Shown here: positions 54,205-62,504 of the stretch, piece by piece
Position numbering within the stretch: position 1 is the first letter of the stretch
How the letters are laid out: the number at the start of each line of letters is the position of its first letter
Source of the DNA: Frateuria flava
GTDB taxonomy: Bacteria; Pseudomonadota; Gammaproteobacteria; Xanthomonadales; Rhodanobacteraceae
Reading direction: 5' to 3'
Length of the DNA: 64,000 bases
NCBI RefSeq assembly: GCF_017837635.1
Contig: NZ_JAGJRS010000009.1
Span: 38,846-102,845 of the forward strand
Program-made: the position numbers and the translations under genes
Notes under the pieces: model-generated
Seen by the model: the letters and a program-made list of their open reading frames with translations, nothing else
What the model was told of the DNA's origin: nothing
The model's database searches: none

Positions 54205-55464
54205 CTATGTGGCTCCACACCCGGCCGCCCGATCCAGCATCACCGCCCGTTCCTGCGCGTTCTGCGTCATTTGCGCCGCCCGTTCGAATTCCGCGCGCGC
54301 TTCGTCGCCGCGTCCGAGTTTCGCGAGCAGATCGCCGCGTACCGCCGGCAGCAGGTGATAGCCGGCCAGCGCCCCGACCTCACGCAAGGCATCGACCCGC
54401 GCCAGCCCCGCGGCGGGTCCCTCGGCCATCGACACGGCCACCGCGCGGTTGAGCTCCACCACTGGCGAAGGCGCCACCTGCGCCAGGCGTGCGTAGAGCG
54501 CGGCGATGCGCGGCCAGTCGGTCGCCGCGGCGGTGGCCGCGCGGGCGTGGCAGGCGGCGATGGCGGCCTGCAGCGTGTACGCTCCGTCTGAGCCGCCGAG
54601 CCGGCCGGCGCGTTCGAGCGCCTCCAGTCCGCGGTGAATGAGCAGCTGGTCCCACAGCGCGCGGTTCTGTTCCATCAACAGCACCGGGCGGCCATCGGTG
54701 CCCACCCGCGCATGGCTGCGCGAGGCCTGGATCTCCATCAGCGCGAGCAGTCCCAGCACCTCCGGTTCGCGCGGCATCAGGCCAGCCAGCGTGCGGCCCA
54801 GGCGCAGCGCTTCCTCGCATAGCGCCGGGCGCATCCAGTCGTCGCCGGCGGTGGCGGTGTAGCCCTCGTTGAAGACCAGGTAGATCACGCCCAGCACCGC
54901 CGCCAGCCGGGTCTGGAGTTCGGCGCCGCGCGGCACCTCGAACGGCACGCGCTTGTCCGCCAGCGTGCGCTTGGCGCGCACGATGCGCTGGGCGATGGTC
55001 GGCTCGGCGGTCAGGAAGGCGCGGGCGATTTCGGCGGTGGTGAGCCCGCCGAGCAGGCGCAGGGTGAGCGCCACCTGGGCTTCGGTGGACAGCGCCGGAT
55101 GGCATGCGGTGAAGATCAGCCGCAACAGGTCGTCGCCGATGTCGTCGTCGAGCGCTTCGAGGTTGGGCATGGTGAACGCCTCGTGCTCCGGGTCGCCATC
55201 CAGCACCGCGTGCTTGCGTTCGACCAGCTGGCGGTGCCGCAGCAGGTCGATGCCGCGCCGCTTGGCCGCGGTCATCAGCCATGCGCCGGGATTGTCCGGC
55301 ACGCCCGACGTCGGCCAGCGCTCCAGCGCCGCGACCAGCGCGTCCTGCGCCAGCTCCTCGGCCAGGTCGATGTCGCGCACGACGCGGATCAGCGCAGCCA
55401 CCAGCTTGGGCGCTTCCAGGCGCCAGACGGTTTCGATCGCGCGGTGGGTGTCGGCTTGGCTCAT
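54205..55464 (-). CDS. ECF RNA polymerase sigma factor, ECF42 type with TPR-like C-terminal extension
   Basis: A 419-residue sigma-70-family factor, about twice the usual ECF length. Sigma-2 region at about 20-85 (DIDLAEELAQDALVAALERW, NPGAWLMTAAKRRGIDLLRH), sigma-4 at about 115-175 (LRLLGGLTTAEIARAFLTAE), then a long helical extension with TPR-like repeats to the end (ELNRAVAVSMAEGPAAGLAR). This layout together with an adjacent DGPF gene defines the ECF42 group, which lacks an anti-sigma factor and needs the extension for activity. The ATG at 55464 starts the conserved region. The DGPF gene is 54 nt upstream. Confidence 0.92.
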   Translation of the reverse strand: MSQADTHRAIETVWRLEAPKLVAALIRVVRDIDLAEELAQDALVAALERWPTSGVPDNPGAWLMTAAKRRGIDLLRHRQLVERKHAVLDGDPEHEAFTMPNLEALDDDIGDDLLRLIFTACHPALSTEAQVALTLRLLGGLTTAEIARAFLTAEPTIAQRIVRAKRTLADKRVPFEVPRGAELQTRLAAVLGVIYLVFNEGYTATAGDDWMRPALCEEALRLGRTLAGLMPREPEVLGLLALMEIQASRSHARVGTDGRPVLLMEQNRALWDQLLIHRGLEALERAGRLGGSDGAYTLQAAIAACHARAATAAATDWPRIAALYARLAQVAPSPVVELNRAVAVSMAEGPAAGLARVDALREVGALAGYHLLPAVRGDLLAKLGRGDEARAEFERAAQMTQNAQERAVMLDRAAGCGAT

Positions 55465-55518
55465 GCGGCCGATCAGACCACCGCCAGCACGGGCCGGCAA
55501 GGCCGTCCCGGCCGGGTG

Positions 55519-55944
55519 TTATGCCTTGCCGGCCAAGTCGGCGCGCAGGCGCTCCTCTGCCTCACGCATCTCGGGCGTCATCGCCTCGCCGAAGTCGTCG
55601 GCCTCGAACAGCGGCCGGATCTCGATCGAGCACTCGCCCTCGAACGGTGGCGGGCAGCGGCGCGCCCACTCGAGCGCCTCGTCCATCGAGCGCACCTGCC
55701 ACAGCCAGAAGCCGGCGATCAGCTCGCTGGCCTCGGCGAAGGGCCCGTCGACCACGCTGCGGCCGTTGCCGGCGAAGTAGACCCGCTTGCCCGCGGCGCT
55801 GGGCTTGAGGCCTTCGCCGGCCAGCATCACGCCCGCCTTCACCAGTTCCTCGTTGAACGCCATCATCTGGCGCATCAGCTTTTCGCTCGGCATCACCCCG
55901 GCTTCCGATTCGGCCGTGGCGCGGACCATCACCATGCAGCGCAT
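55519..55944 (-). CDS. YCII/DGPF domain protein, partner of the ECF42 sigma factor
   Basis: A 141-residue YciI-like protein with the DGPF motif at residues 66-69 (VVDGPFAEASELIAGFWLWQ), preceded by LAGEGLKPS and followed by the ARRCPP/EIRPLFE block. These proteins are the standard neighbours and probable targets of ECF42 sigma factors; their biochemical role is not settled. Transcribed leftward ahead of the sigma gene and divergent from the DUF3224 gene. Confidence 0.92.
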   Translation of the reverse strand: MRCMVMVRATAESEAGVMPSEKLMRQMMAFNEELVKAGVMLAGEGLKPSAAGKRVYFAGNGRSVVDGPFAEASELIAGFWLWQVRSMDEALEWARRCPPPFEGECSIEIRPLFEADDFGEAMTPEMREAEERLRADLAGKA

Positions 55945-56077
55945 CGCTTGTCTCCTTCATGCGCCGGCGGACGCCGGCTCCCGATGGCACGACGCGCGGG
56001 CGCCGGCGTTTTCGACATCACGGCGCGCCGCGTCTGCGGCATGATGGACGGCCCTGCCATCGCCGACCGGAAGCCCC

Positions 56078-56467
56078 ATGCACGCCAGCGGAACCTTCGA
56101 TGTGAAGCTTGCCCCACAGCCGGCCGCGCCCGGTACCGAAGCGGCGCAGCTCGGTCGGCTGTCGATCGACAAGCGCTTCCAGGGTGATCTGGACGCCACC
56201 AGCCTGGGCGAGATGCTCTCGGCCGGCACCGAGGTGCCCGGTTCGGCCGGCTACGTGGCGATCGAGCGGGTGAGCGGGTCGCTGCATGGGCGGCAGGGCA
56301 GTTTCGTGCTGATGCATTACGGGCTGATGGAGCGCGGCGCGCCCAGCCTGAAGGTGTCGGTGGTGCCGGACTCGGGCACCGGTGAGCTTGCCGGCATCAA
56401 GGGGGAGCTGGTCATCCGCATCGAGCAGGGGCGGCACGAATACACGTTCGCGTACGAGTTGCCCTAG
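56078..56467 (+). CDS. DUF3224 domain protein
   Basis: A 129-residue protein matching DUF3224: an all-beta barrel-like small protein starting MHASGTFDVKLAPQP, with RLSIDKRFQGDLDATSLGEM and a C-terminal GTGELAGIKGELVIRIEQGR block. It resembles allene-oxide-cyclase-like barrels. Its function is unknown. The ATG at 56078 fits the domain start. It stands divergent from the DGPF gene, with 133 nt between. Confidence 0.88.
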   Translation: MHASGTFDVKLAPQPAAPGTEAAQLGRLSIDKRFQGDLDATSLGEMLSAGTEVPGSAGYVAIERVSGSLHGRQGSFVLMHYGLMERGAPSLKVSVVPDSGTGELAGIKGELVIRIEQGRHEYTFAYELP

Positions 56468-56548
56468 CGCTGCTCGCGCGGCGGCGCCGGTACGGCGGAG
56501 GCCTTCCCGGCGGTTGCTGCCTGACGAACGGGCGTCTGCGCGAACCTC

Positions 56549-56678
56549 GGCCCCTCTCCAGCCCTCTTCCCGGGCGGGGGAGGGCGCAAAGGTTTCGATC
56601 CGTTGAAAGCGCGGCCGCACTAAAGCCCTCTCCCCGCCGGGGAGAGGGTTTGGGTGAGGGGCCGGGGCTCGCGCGGAA
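56549..56678. repeat. Family B palindromic repeat pair
   Basis: CTCTTCCCGGGCGGGGGAGGG at the left and CCCTCTCCCCGCCGGGGAGA with GGTTTGGGTGAGGGGCC tail at the right. It lies between the convergent DUF3224 and penicillin acylase genes. Confidence 0.7.
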
Positions 56679-56759
56679 GTTGGCGGGGGGCTTCCAATTC
56701 AAGGCGCCTGCACACCTGCAGTCGTCTTCGCCAGGCCGACTTCCCCGGGCGGGCCGCCG

Positions 56760-59180
56760 TTACCGCGTGCCGGGGTTCAGCGTCAGGGTCCATCTGGCCG
56801 GCCCGGGAAGCAGCGGGGTGGGCCGGCCGTCCACCCATGCCGCGTGTCCTGCGCCGTAATAGGGCGAGAGCGGGTTGTCGCTCTGGCCGCCGGGCATTTC
56901 CAGGATGCCGTCCGCCTCGTGGCCCGGCGACACGGCCAGCCGCTCGGAGGCGCCGAAACCGGGCGCGGCCACGCGCGGCATGTTGGCGTCGCCCGGCAGC
57001 GGCGTGTCGGGCATGTCCAGCAAGCGCGCCAGGAAAGATGGCAGCGCGGGCGAGAGCGCGTGGCGAATGTCCGCGGGGTTGACCTCGCCCCAGGTACGCG
57101 CGGCCAGTCCGCCCGGCTGCCCGCCCAGCGCCGTCGCCACGCGGCGCGCGGCGTCCTCGAGCAGCGCGTTCCAGTTCCGGTAGCGCGGGTCGAGCAGCCA
57201 CGCGGGCTGGTCGCGGAGCAGCGACCACACGGCCGCCTCCGCGTTGCCGGCGCCGGAGGGCCAGGCGAAGCCCGGGTAGCGCGCCTTTACCCTGGCCACC
57301 AACGGCGCCAGCGCCAGTCGATGCACTTCCGCGCGGAAGGCGCGCACCAGCCGGTAGTCCACGCTGTCGGGCGCGGCGCGGTTGCGCCAGGTCGCGGTGA
57401 GCTTGCGCAGCGCGCCGAGTGCGGGATCGGACGTCCCCGCCAGCGTGTCCTGCAGCAGGCGCTGCCAGGGGGTGAGGAACACCGCGCGATCATCGAGCTG
57501 GATGTCGAGCAAGTTGCCGGGGGTGAACACGCCGTGCATCCGCAGATCGTCGCGGATCTGCTGCGCCCGCGCGCCGAGGTCATGGCCGCCATTGCCGAGC
57601 AGGTCCAGCGCGGGACCGTCGACGGTGCGGTTGTTGGCGGTCCACAGCCGTCCGTCGGACGGGTCGACCACGCGCGGGTATTGCGAGGGCGGCGCCCAGC
57701 CGTGCCAGCCCGTGCCCGGCTGCGACCAGTCCGCCGGCTGCTGCGGCTGGCTGCCGAACGGGCGCAGCGGAATCGCATTGCCGGCGAGCGTCCAGCCGAT
57801 ATGCCCCTCACGATCGGCGACCAGCAGGTTCTGCGGCGGCATGCCCAGGGTCGGCGCCAGGTCCACTGCGGCGGCGACGCTGGGTGCACGCTCCAGCTGC
57901 ATCAGGCCCAGGTTGTAGGCATGCGGGTCGTGCGCGATCCAGGCCAGGGCCAGCGGCGTGCCGTCGGTGTCCTTGGCGAGGATCGGTCCCCAGCGGGTGG
58001 CCTGCACGTCGAGCACGCGGTCGGGCGCGCCTTTGACGTGGATGTGTTCGGCGTGGCGCTCGACCGTCGCCCAGCCGCCCGGCACCTTGTAGAGCGAGGG
58101 ATCGGCCGGGTCGCGCGTGACCCGCACCCAGTCCAGCCAGTCGCCGTAGCTGTTGGTGAAGCCCCAGGCGACCTGCCCGTTGGAACCGACGACGAGCGCC
58201 GGCGTGCCGGGCAGGGTCACGCCCACCGCGTCGCGCATGCCGCCGGGCGCCGTCGCATCCGGATAGTGCAGGCGCGCGCGGAACCAGATGTCCGGCACGC
58301 GCAGGCCCAGGTGCATGTCGTTGGCGAGCATCGCCGCACCGGTGTCGGTGAGCGGGCCGGCGACCGCGAAGTTGTTGCTGCCGGGATGGCGCGCCTCCAG
58401 CGCCGGCGCCAGCGCCGCGGCCACGGATGCGGCCGTCGTGGCCGGTGCCGGTTGTGCGCGCAGGTCGAACACGTCCGCGCCGGGCAACACGGGCGGGCGC
58501 GACAGCGCGCCGGTCAGCGGTGCTTCCCAGTCCGGATCGGGCGAGAGCAGGAAATCCACCAGCGGCGCCGGCAACGCCGCCCGCATGCGGGCGATGTCCA
58601 GCTCGCGCGTGTTGTGACCGTGACCGTTGAGGTCCAGGTACATCGCGCCGATCACCAGCAGGCCGTCCTCCGACCGCCAGGGCTTGGGCGTGCTTCCCAG
58701 CAGGACATATTCCCACGGCTTCTCGCGCAGGTCGGCGAGACCGGCGTTGACACCGTCGCGGTAGCGGTCGAGCACCTGCTTCTGCTCAGGTGTCATCGCT
58801 GCGTAGGCCGCCTGGGCCACCGCGCGCAGGCGGTGGCGTCGGTTGTCCAGGTCGGAATCCAGCGCCGCCGGACCCACCAGCCCGGCCAGTTCGCCCGCCG
58901 CCACGCGGCGCATCAGGTCCATCTCGAACCAGCGTTCCTGTGCGTGCACGAAACCCAGCGCGAAGGTCACGTCGGCGCGGCTGCGCGCGTCGATGGTGAC
59001 GCTGCCGTTGGCATCACGCGCGATCGTCACCGGCGCGGCGAGACCGGCCATCTCCAGCTCGCCATCCAGCCGCGCGCGGCTGCCGGCGAGCAGGTACCAG
59101 CCCGTGGCGAACACCGCGACCAGCAGCACCAGCACGGCCAGGGCCAGCGCGCGCCACCACCGGAAACGGCGGCGGGTCAT
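56760..59180 (-). CDS. Penicillin acylase family protein (Ntn hydrolase)
   Basis: An 806-residue S45-type hydrolase. An N-terminal membrane anchor or signal (about residues 8-30) precedes the alpha chain; autocleavage is expected before S268 in PGSNNFAVAG, which would become the catalytic N-terminal Ser of the beta chain. The conserved NDMHLGLRVPDIWFRARLHY, GWTLAGNAIPLR and RLWTANNR blocks support the fold. Family members cleave amides such as penicillins, cephalosporins or N-acyl-homoserine lactones; the substrate here cannot be told. The start (59180) overlaps the end of the upstream glycosidase gene by 4 nt. Confidence 0.92.
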   Translation of the reverse strand: MTRRRFRWWRALALAVLVLLVAVFATGWYLLAGSRARLDGELEMAGLAAPVTIARDANGSVTIDARSRADVTFALGFVHAQERWFEMDLMRRVAAGELAGLVGPAALDSDLDNRRHRLRAVAQAAYAAMTPEQKQVLDRYRDGVNAGLADLREKPWEYVLLGSTPKPWRSEDGLLVIGAMYLDLNGHGHNTRELDIARMRAALPAPLVDFLLSPDPDWEAPLTGALSRPPVLPGADVFDLRAQPAPATTAASVAAALAPALEARHPGSNNFAVAGPLTDTGAAMLANDMHLGLRVPDIWFRARLHYPDATAPGGMRDAVGVTLPGTPALVVGSNGQVAWGFTNSYGDWLDWVRVTRDPADPSLYKVPGGWATVERHAEHIHVKGAPDRVLDVQATRWGPILAKDTDGTPLALAWIAHDPHAYNLGLMQLERAPSVAAAVDLAPTLGMPPQNLLVADREGHIGWTLAGNAIPLRPFGSQPQQPADWSQPGTGWHGWAPPSQYPRVVDPSDGRLWTANNRTVDGPALDLLGNGGHDLGARAQQIRDDLRMHGVFTPGNLLDIQLDDRAVFLTPWQRLLQDTLAGTSDPALGALRKLTATWRNRAAPDSVDYRLVRAFRAEVHRLALAPLVARVKARYPGFAWPSGAGNAEAAVWSLLRDQPAWLLDPRYRNWNALLEDAARRVATALGGQPGGLAARTWGEVNPADIRHALSPALPSFLARLLDMPDTPLPGDANMPRVAAPGFGASERLAVSPGHEADGILEMPGGQSDNPLSPYYGAGHAAWVDGRPTPLLPGPARWTLTLNPGTR

Positions 59181-59968
59181 TCGGGCGCGAACACGGCGAA
59201 CATGCCGGCGTAGGGCTTGACCATGAAGGCCGGCGCGCCGGCGTAGCCTTCGCCGTCCAGATAGAACTGCGAGATGGTGCCGTCCAGGAACAACGCGTCG
59301 CGGCACCCAAGCTCATCGCGGAACAGCCGCGCGAACGCGTGGAAGTTGACCGGCGCCTCGCTCACGGCGAACACCACGTTCCGCGGCGTGCGCGCGCACA
59401 CGCCGCTGCGCCACTTCAGGCTGTCCGAGTCGTGCACGAAGGCCGGGTTGATCTGGCCGTCGATCACCAGCATCGGCCCCGACTGCGTGGCCCATGCCGC
59501 TTCCCGCCCATCGGCCTTGAAGTCCGCGCTGGTTTCGACCGCCGCCTTGCCATCGGGATAGATCGCGAAGACGCCGTTGGGCAGCAGCGAGAAGTTGCCG
59601 GAGGCGGGATTGCCGTGCGCCATGTTCAGCGGCACCAGCCGCTTGCCGCCCTCCACGTACAGCCCGAGTGGCTTGAACGCGGCGTCGTAGATGCCGGCGT
59701 TGGCGGCGAACAGCAGCCGCCGGCCATGCTTCTCGCCCCACTGGCGCAGGCTGTCGATGCTGCCGAACGGTTCGCCGCTGTCGGGCGCGCGCCAGTGCAG
59801 GGTGAGCGGCTCGCGCTTGAGGTCGATGCTGACCACGCGGTAGTTCTGCCCCTCGAACGCGCGCTCCTCGCTGTCCAGTGCCCGGGCTTGCGGCGCGCAG
59901 CCGGCCAGGGTGGCGAGCAGCAGGAGGACGAGCGGGGCGAGCGGCGGGCGTGGGATGCAACGGGTCAT
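59177..59968 (-). CDS. Phosphodiester glycosidase family lipoprotein (NAGPA/DUF2233)
   Basis: A 263-residue protein with a lipoprotein signal (lipobox LAGC, acylated C24) and a DUF2233/NAGPA domain: LFAANAGIYDAAFKPLGLYV, the SGPMLVIDGQINP block, RTPRNVVFAVSEAPVNFHAF and the FLDGTISQFYL segment. The family name comes from the human uncovering enzyme that cuts GlcNAc-1-phosphodiesters; bacterial substrates are mostly unknown. The ATG at 59968 is chosen because it starts the signal peptide. It overlaps the acylase gene by ATGA, so the two are co-translated. Confidence 0.9.
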   Translation of the reverse strand: MTRCIPRPPLAPLVLLLLATLAGCAPQARALDSEERAFEGQNYRVVSIDLKREPLTLHWRAPDSGEPFGSIDSLRQWGEKHGRRLLFAANAGIYDAAFKPLGLYVEGGKRLVPLNMAHGNPASGNFSLLPNGVFAIYPDGKAAVETSADFKADGREAAWATQSGPMLVIDGQINPAFVHDSDSLKWRSGVCARTPRNVVFAVSEAPVNFHAFARLFRDELGCRDALFLDGTISQFYLDGEGYAGAPAFMVKPYAGMFAVFAPE

Positions 59969-60069
59969 GTCCCGATGGTCGCCGCCCGGGCGCGACAGGC
60001 GCAAGTGTGCGCGCGGGCGCATGTTCAGCCCCGGCGCTACACTTGCCGCTTTGCCGCCGCTTCCTGCCG

Positions 60070-60564
60070 ATGTCGACCGCCTACTGCCCGATCGTCGCCA
60101 CGCTCGGCTACGTGCTTTCGCCCGACCGCGAACACGTGCTGATGATCCACCGCAACGCCCGGCCGGACGACCAGCACCTGGGCAAGTACAACGGCCTGGG
60201 CGGCAAGATGGAGCCGGGCGAGGACATCGCCGCCTGCATGCGCCGCGAGATCCGCGAGGAAGCCGGCATCGAGTGCACCTCGATGCGCCTGCGCGGCACC
60301 CTCAACTGGCCCGGCTTCGGCAAGCAGGGCGAGGACTGGCTCGGCTTCATCTTCCTGATCGACCAGTTCGAAGGCACCTGCCACACGGGCAACCACGAGG
60401 GCACGCTGGAGTGGGTGCCACGCGCGCGGCTGATGGAACTGCCGATGTGGGAAGGCGACCGCCACTTCCTGCCGCTGGTGTTCGACGCGGACCCGCGGCC
60501 GTTCCACGGCGTGATGCCCTACAAGGGCGGCCGGATGCAGTCGTGGTCCTACAGCCGCCTTTGA
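60070..60564 (+). CDS. Nudix hydrolase (MutT/YvcI-like)
   Basis: A 164-residue hydrolase. The Nudix box is complete at residues 45-67 (GKMEPGEDIAACMRREIREE plus AGI, fitting GX5EX7REUXEEXGU). The preceding PDDQHLGKYNGLGG and following GTLNWPGFGKQGEDWLGFIF blocks match the 8-oxo-dGTP/nucleoside diphosphatase group. Likely removes oxidised or surplus nucleotides; exact substrate uncertain. The ATG at 60070 is the first after a TACACT-containing upstream region; divergent from the glycosidase gene. Confidence 0.9.
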   Translation: MSTAYCPIVATLGYVLSPDREHVLMIHRNARPDDQHLGKYNGLGGKMEPGEDIAACMRREIREEAGIECTSMRLRGTLNWPGFGKQGEDWLGFIFLIDQFEGTCHTGNHEGTLEWVPRARLMELPMWEGDRHFLPLVFDADPRPFHGVMPYKGGRMQSWSYSRL

Positions 60565-60586
60565 GCCGCCGCCTTCCGCGCGCGGG

Positions 60587-60958
60587 TCATTGCCTGGAAT
60601 GCAGGCCGATCATGTTGCCTTCGGTGTCGACCACCAGCGCGATGAACCCGTAGGGCCCGATCGCGAACTTGTCCCTGATGACCTTGCCGCCCTGGCCCGC
60701 GACGCGGCCGGCTTCCACCGCGCAATCGCCGCAGGAGAAATAGACCAGCGTGCTGTTGCCGCCGGAGGGCATCCCTTCCATCTTCACCAGCGCACCGGCC
60801 GCCCCGCTGCCGTCCTGCTGCATGGGAAAGGCCCACATTTCACTGGTGTCGGGTGCCTCCAGCCTTTCCAGCGCCACGCCGAGCACCGCCTCGTAGAACG
60901 CTTTCGCGCGCGGCATGTCCTGTACGTAGATTTCGAACCAGGCGACCGGGTTCTGCAT
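60587..60958 (-). CDS. VOC family protein
   Basis: A 123-residue glyoxalase-fold protein: PVAWFEIYVQDMPRAKAFYE, LVKMEGMPSGGNSTLVYFSC and a C-terminal DTEGNMIGLHS. The expected C-terminal Glu/His ligand region reads MIGLHS and the first His is replaced by W/E, so a bound metal is uncertain. The ATG at 60958 begins the fold; an upstream in-frame ATG lacks homology. Convergent with the Nudix gene, with a 22-nt gap. Confidence 0.88.
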   Translation of the reverse strand: MQNPVAWFEIYVQDMPRAKAFYEAVLGVALERLEAPDTSEMWAFPMQQDGSGAAGALVKMEGMPSGGNSTLVYFSCGDCAVEAGRVAGQGGKVIRDKFAIGPYGFIALVVDTEGNMIGLHSRQ

Positions 60959-61077
60959 GGCTCGGGCCTCCGCTTCGGGTCGGGCACCGGATTTCGTTCG
61001 CACGCCGGTCGAGCGGGCGTGAAGGCGACGGACAAACAGGCACGCGGCCGCCGGCGGGCGCCGGCGGCCGCGGCGGC

Positions 61078-62496
61078 TCAGGGCTTGAACACTTCGAACT
61101 TGCCGAACGGCTTGAGCTGCGCGTCGATCGCCTTGGGATCGCCCACCACCACGATGCTCTGGTCTTTCGACGCGAAATACTTGCGCCCCATGGCCTGCAC
61201 CTGCTCGGCGGTGACCTTGTTGGCGTCGGCCACATAGCGGGACACGAAGTCCGGCGGCAGGCCGTCGATCCAGTAGCCGGCAAGGGTCGCCGTGAGCGCG
61301 CCCTGGATCTGGTTGCGCAGCAGGTAGATGCCACCGACCAGCCGCTTGGCGCCCGTCAGTTCCTCTTCGCTCGGCGCCTGCGTGGCCATGCTGTCGTACA
61401 GCTTGGCCAGCTCCGTGAGGGTGGCGCCGGTAACCTCGTTGCGCACGTCGACCCGGGCGAACGCGCTGCCGCCGGCGCGCTGGGCATCGAAGGAGGAGAA
61501 CGGGCTGTAGGAATAGCCCTTGTCCTCGCGGATGTCCTGCGTGATGCGGCTGGTGAAGCCGCCGCCGAGGATGGTGTCGGCCACCGTCAGCGGGATGTAG
61601 TCCGGGTTGCTGGCGGCGATCACCGGGCGGCCGTAGCGGATGTTGCTCTGCACGGCGCCCTCGCGCGGCACGATCAGGCGTCTGGCCGCCGGTTCGCTTG
61701 GCGCGGGGGTGGTCGCCGCCAGCTTCTTGCCGTCCGACTTCCAGCCGCCGAACCGCTCGCTGGCCAGCTTAAACGCCTGTGCGGCGTCGATGCGGCCGAC
61801 GATCACCAGCAGCGCGCGGTCGGGCTGGAAGCGTGCATCGTGCAGCGCGCGCAGCGCATCGGGCGTGCTCGCCTGCACGGCGGCCTCATTGAGCGAGTCG
61901 CGTGAATACGGATGCGAGCCGAACGCGGCATGGTCGAACGCACGCTGTGCCTGCCATGCCGGGCTGGATTCCTGCACCTTCAGCTCCTGCATGGCGTTGG
62001 CCTGGGCCAGCGCGACTTCCCTGGCCGGGAAGCTCGGGTGCAGCGCGGTATCGGCGACAAGCTCGAACAACGCGGGCGCGTGCGAGGCGAGGGCGCTGGC
62101 GCGGATGACGACGGCGTCGGCATCGGACCCGGCGCCGTAGTCGCCACCGATCGACTGCAGCTTCTCGGCAATCTGCCGCGAGCTGCGCGTGGCGGTGCCC
62201 TCGTCGAGCAGGCGCGCCATCATCGATGAGATGGCCGGCGTCGTCGGATCATCGGCTGCGGTGCCGCCCAGCACGGCCAGTTCCAGGTTGACCTTGGGCA
62301 ACCCCTCGCGCGGCACCACCCACACGGTCAAGCCGTTGGGCAGGGTGCGCTGCTGGATCTGCGGCGTCGGCAGCGGCTTTTCCGGGCCGTAGGCGGGCAG
62401 GTCCTTCGGCAGCGGCTTCTCCGTCGCGTGGACGAAACCGGCGAGCGAAAGACCCACGGCCAGCGCGAGCAGCTTGAACGTCTTGTTCGTCTTCAT
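61078..62496 (-). CDS. M16-family peptidase homolog lacking the zinc motif
   Basis: A 472-residue exported protein (signal peptide about 1-26, LALAVGLSLAGFVHA). Two M16 domains are visible (LPNGLTVWVVPREGLPKVNL at the start; RYGRPVIAASNPDYIPLTVA and GGGFTSRITQDIREDKGYSY in the second half). The HxxEH zinc motif is absent: the matching place reads SSMMARLLDEGT. It is therefore probably the non-catalytic partner of the M16 protein encoded 8 nt upstream, as in heterodimeric M16B peptidases. It ends with FEVFKP. Confidence 0.92.
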   Translation of the reverse strand: MKTNKTFKLLALAVGLSLAGFVHATEKPLPKDLPAYGPEKPLPTPQIQQRTLPNGLTVWVVPREGLPKVNLELAVLGGTAADDPTTPAISSMMARLLDEGTATRSSRQIAEKLQSIGGDYGAGSDADAVVIRASALASHAPALFELVADTALHPSFPAREVALAQANAMQELKVQESSPAWQAQRAFDHAAFGSHPYSRDSLNEAAVQASTPDALRALHDARFQPDRALLVIVGRIDAAQAFKLASERFGGWKSDGKKLAATTPAPSEPAARRLIVPREGAVQSNIRYGRPVIAASNPDYIPLTVADTILGGGFTSRITQDIREDKGYSYSPFSSFDAQRAGGSAFARVDVRNEVTGATLTELAKLYDSMATQAPSEEELTGAKRLVGGIYLLRNQIQGALTATLAGYWIDGLPPDFVSRYVADANKVTAEQVQAMGRKYFASKDQSIVVVGDPKAIDAQLKPFGKFEVFKP

Positions 62497-62504
62497 GGCG
62501 GTCC

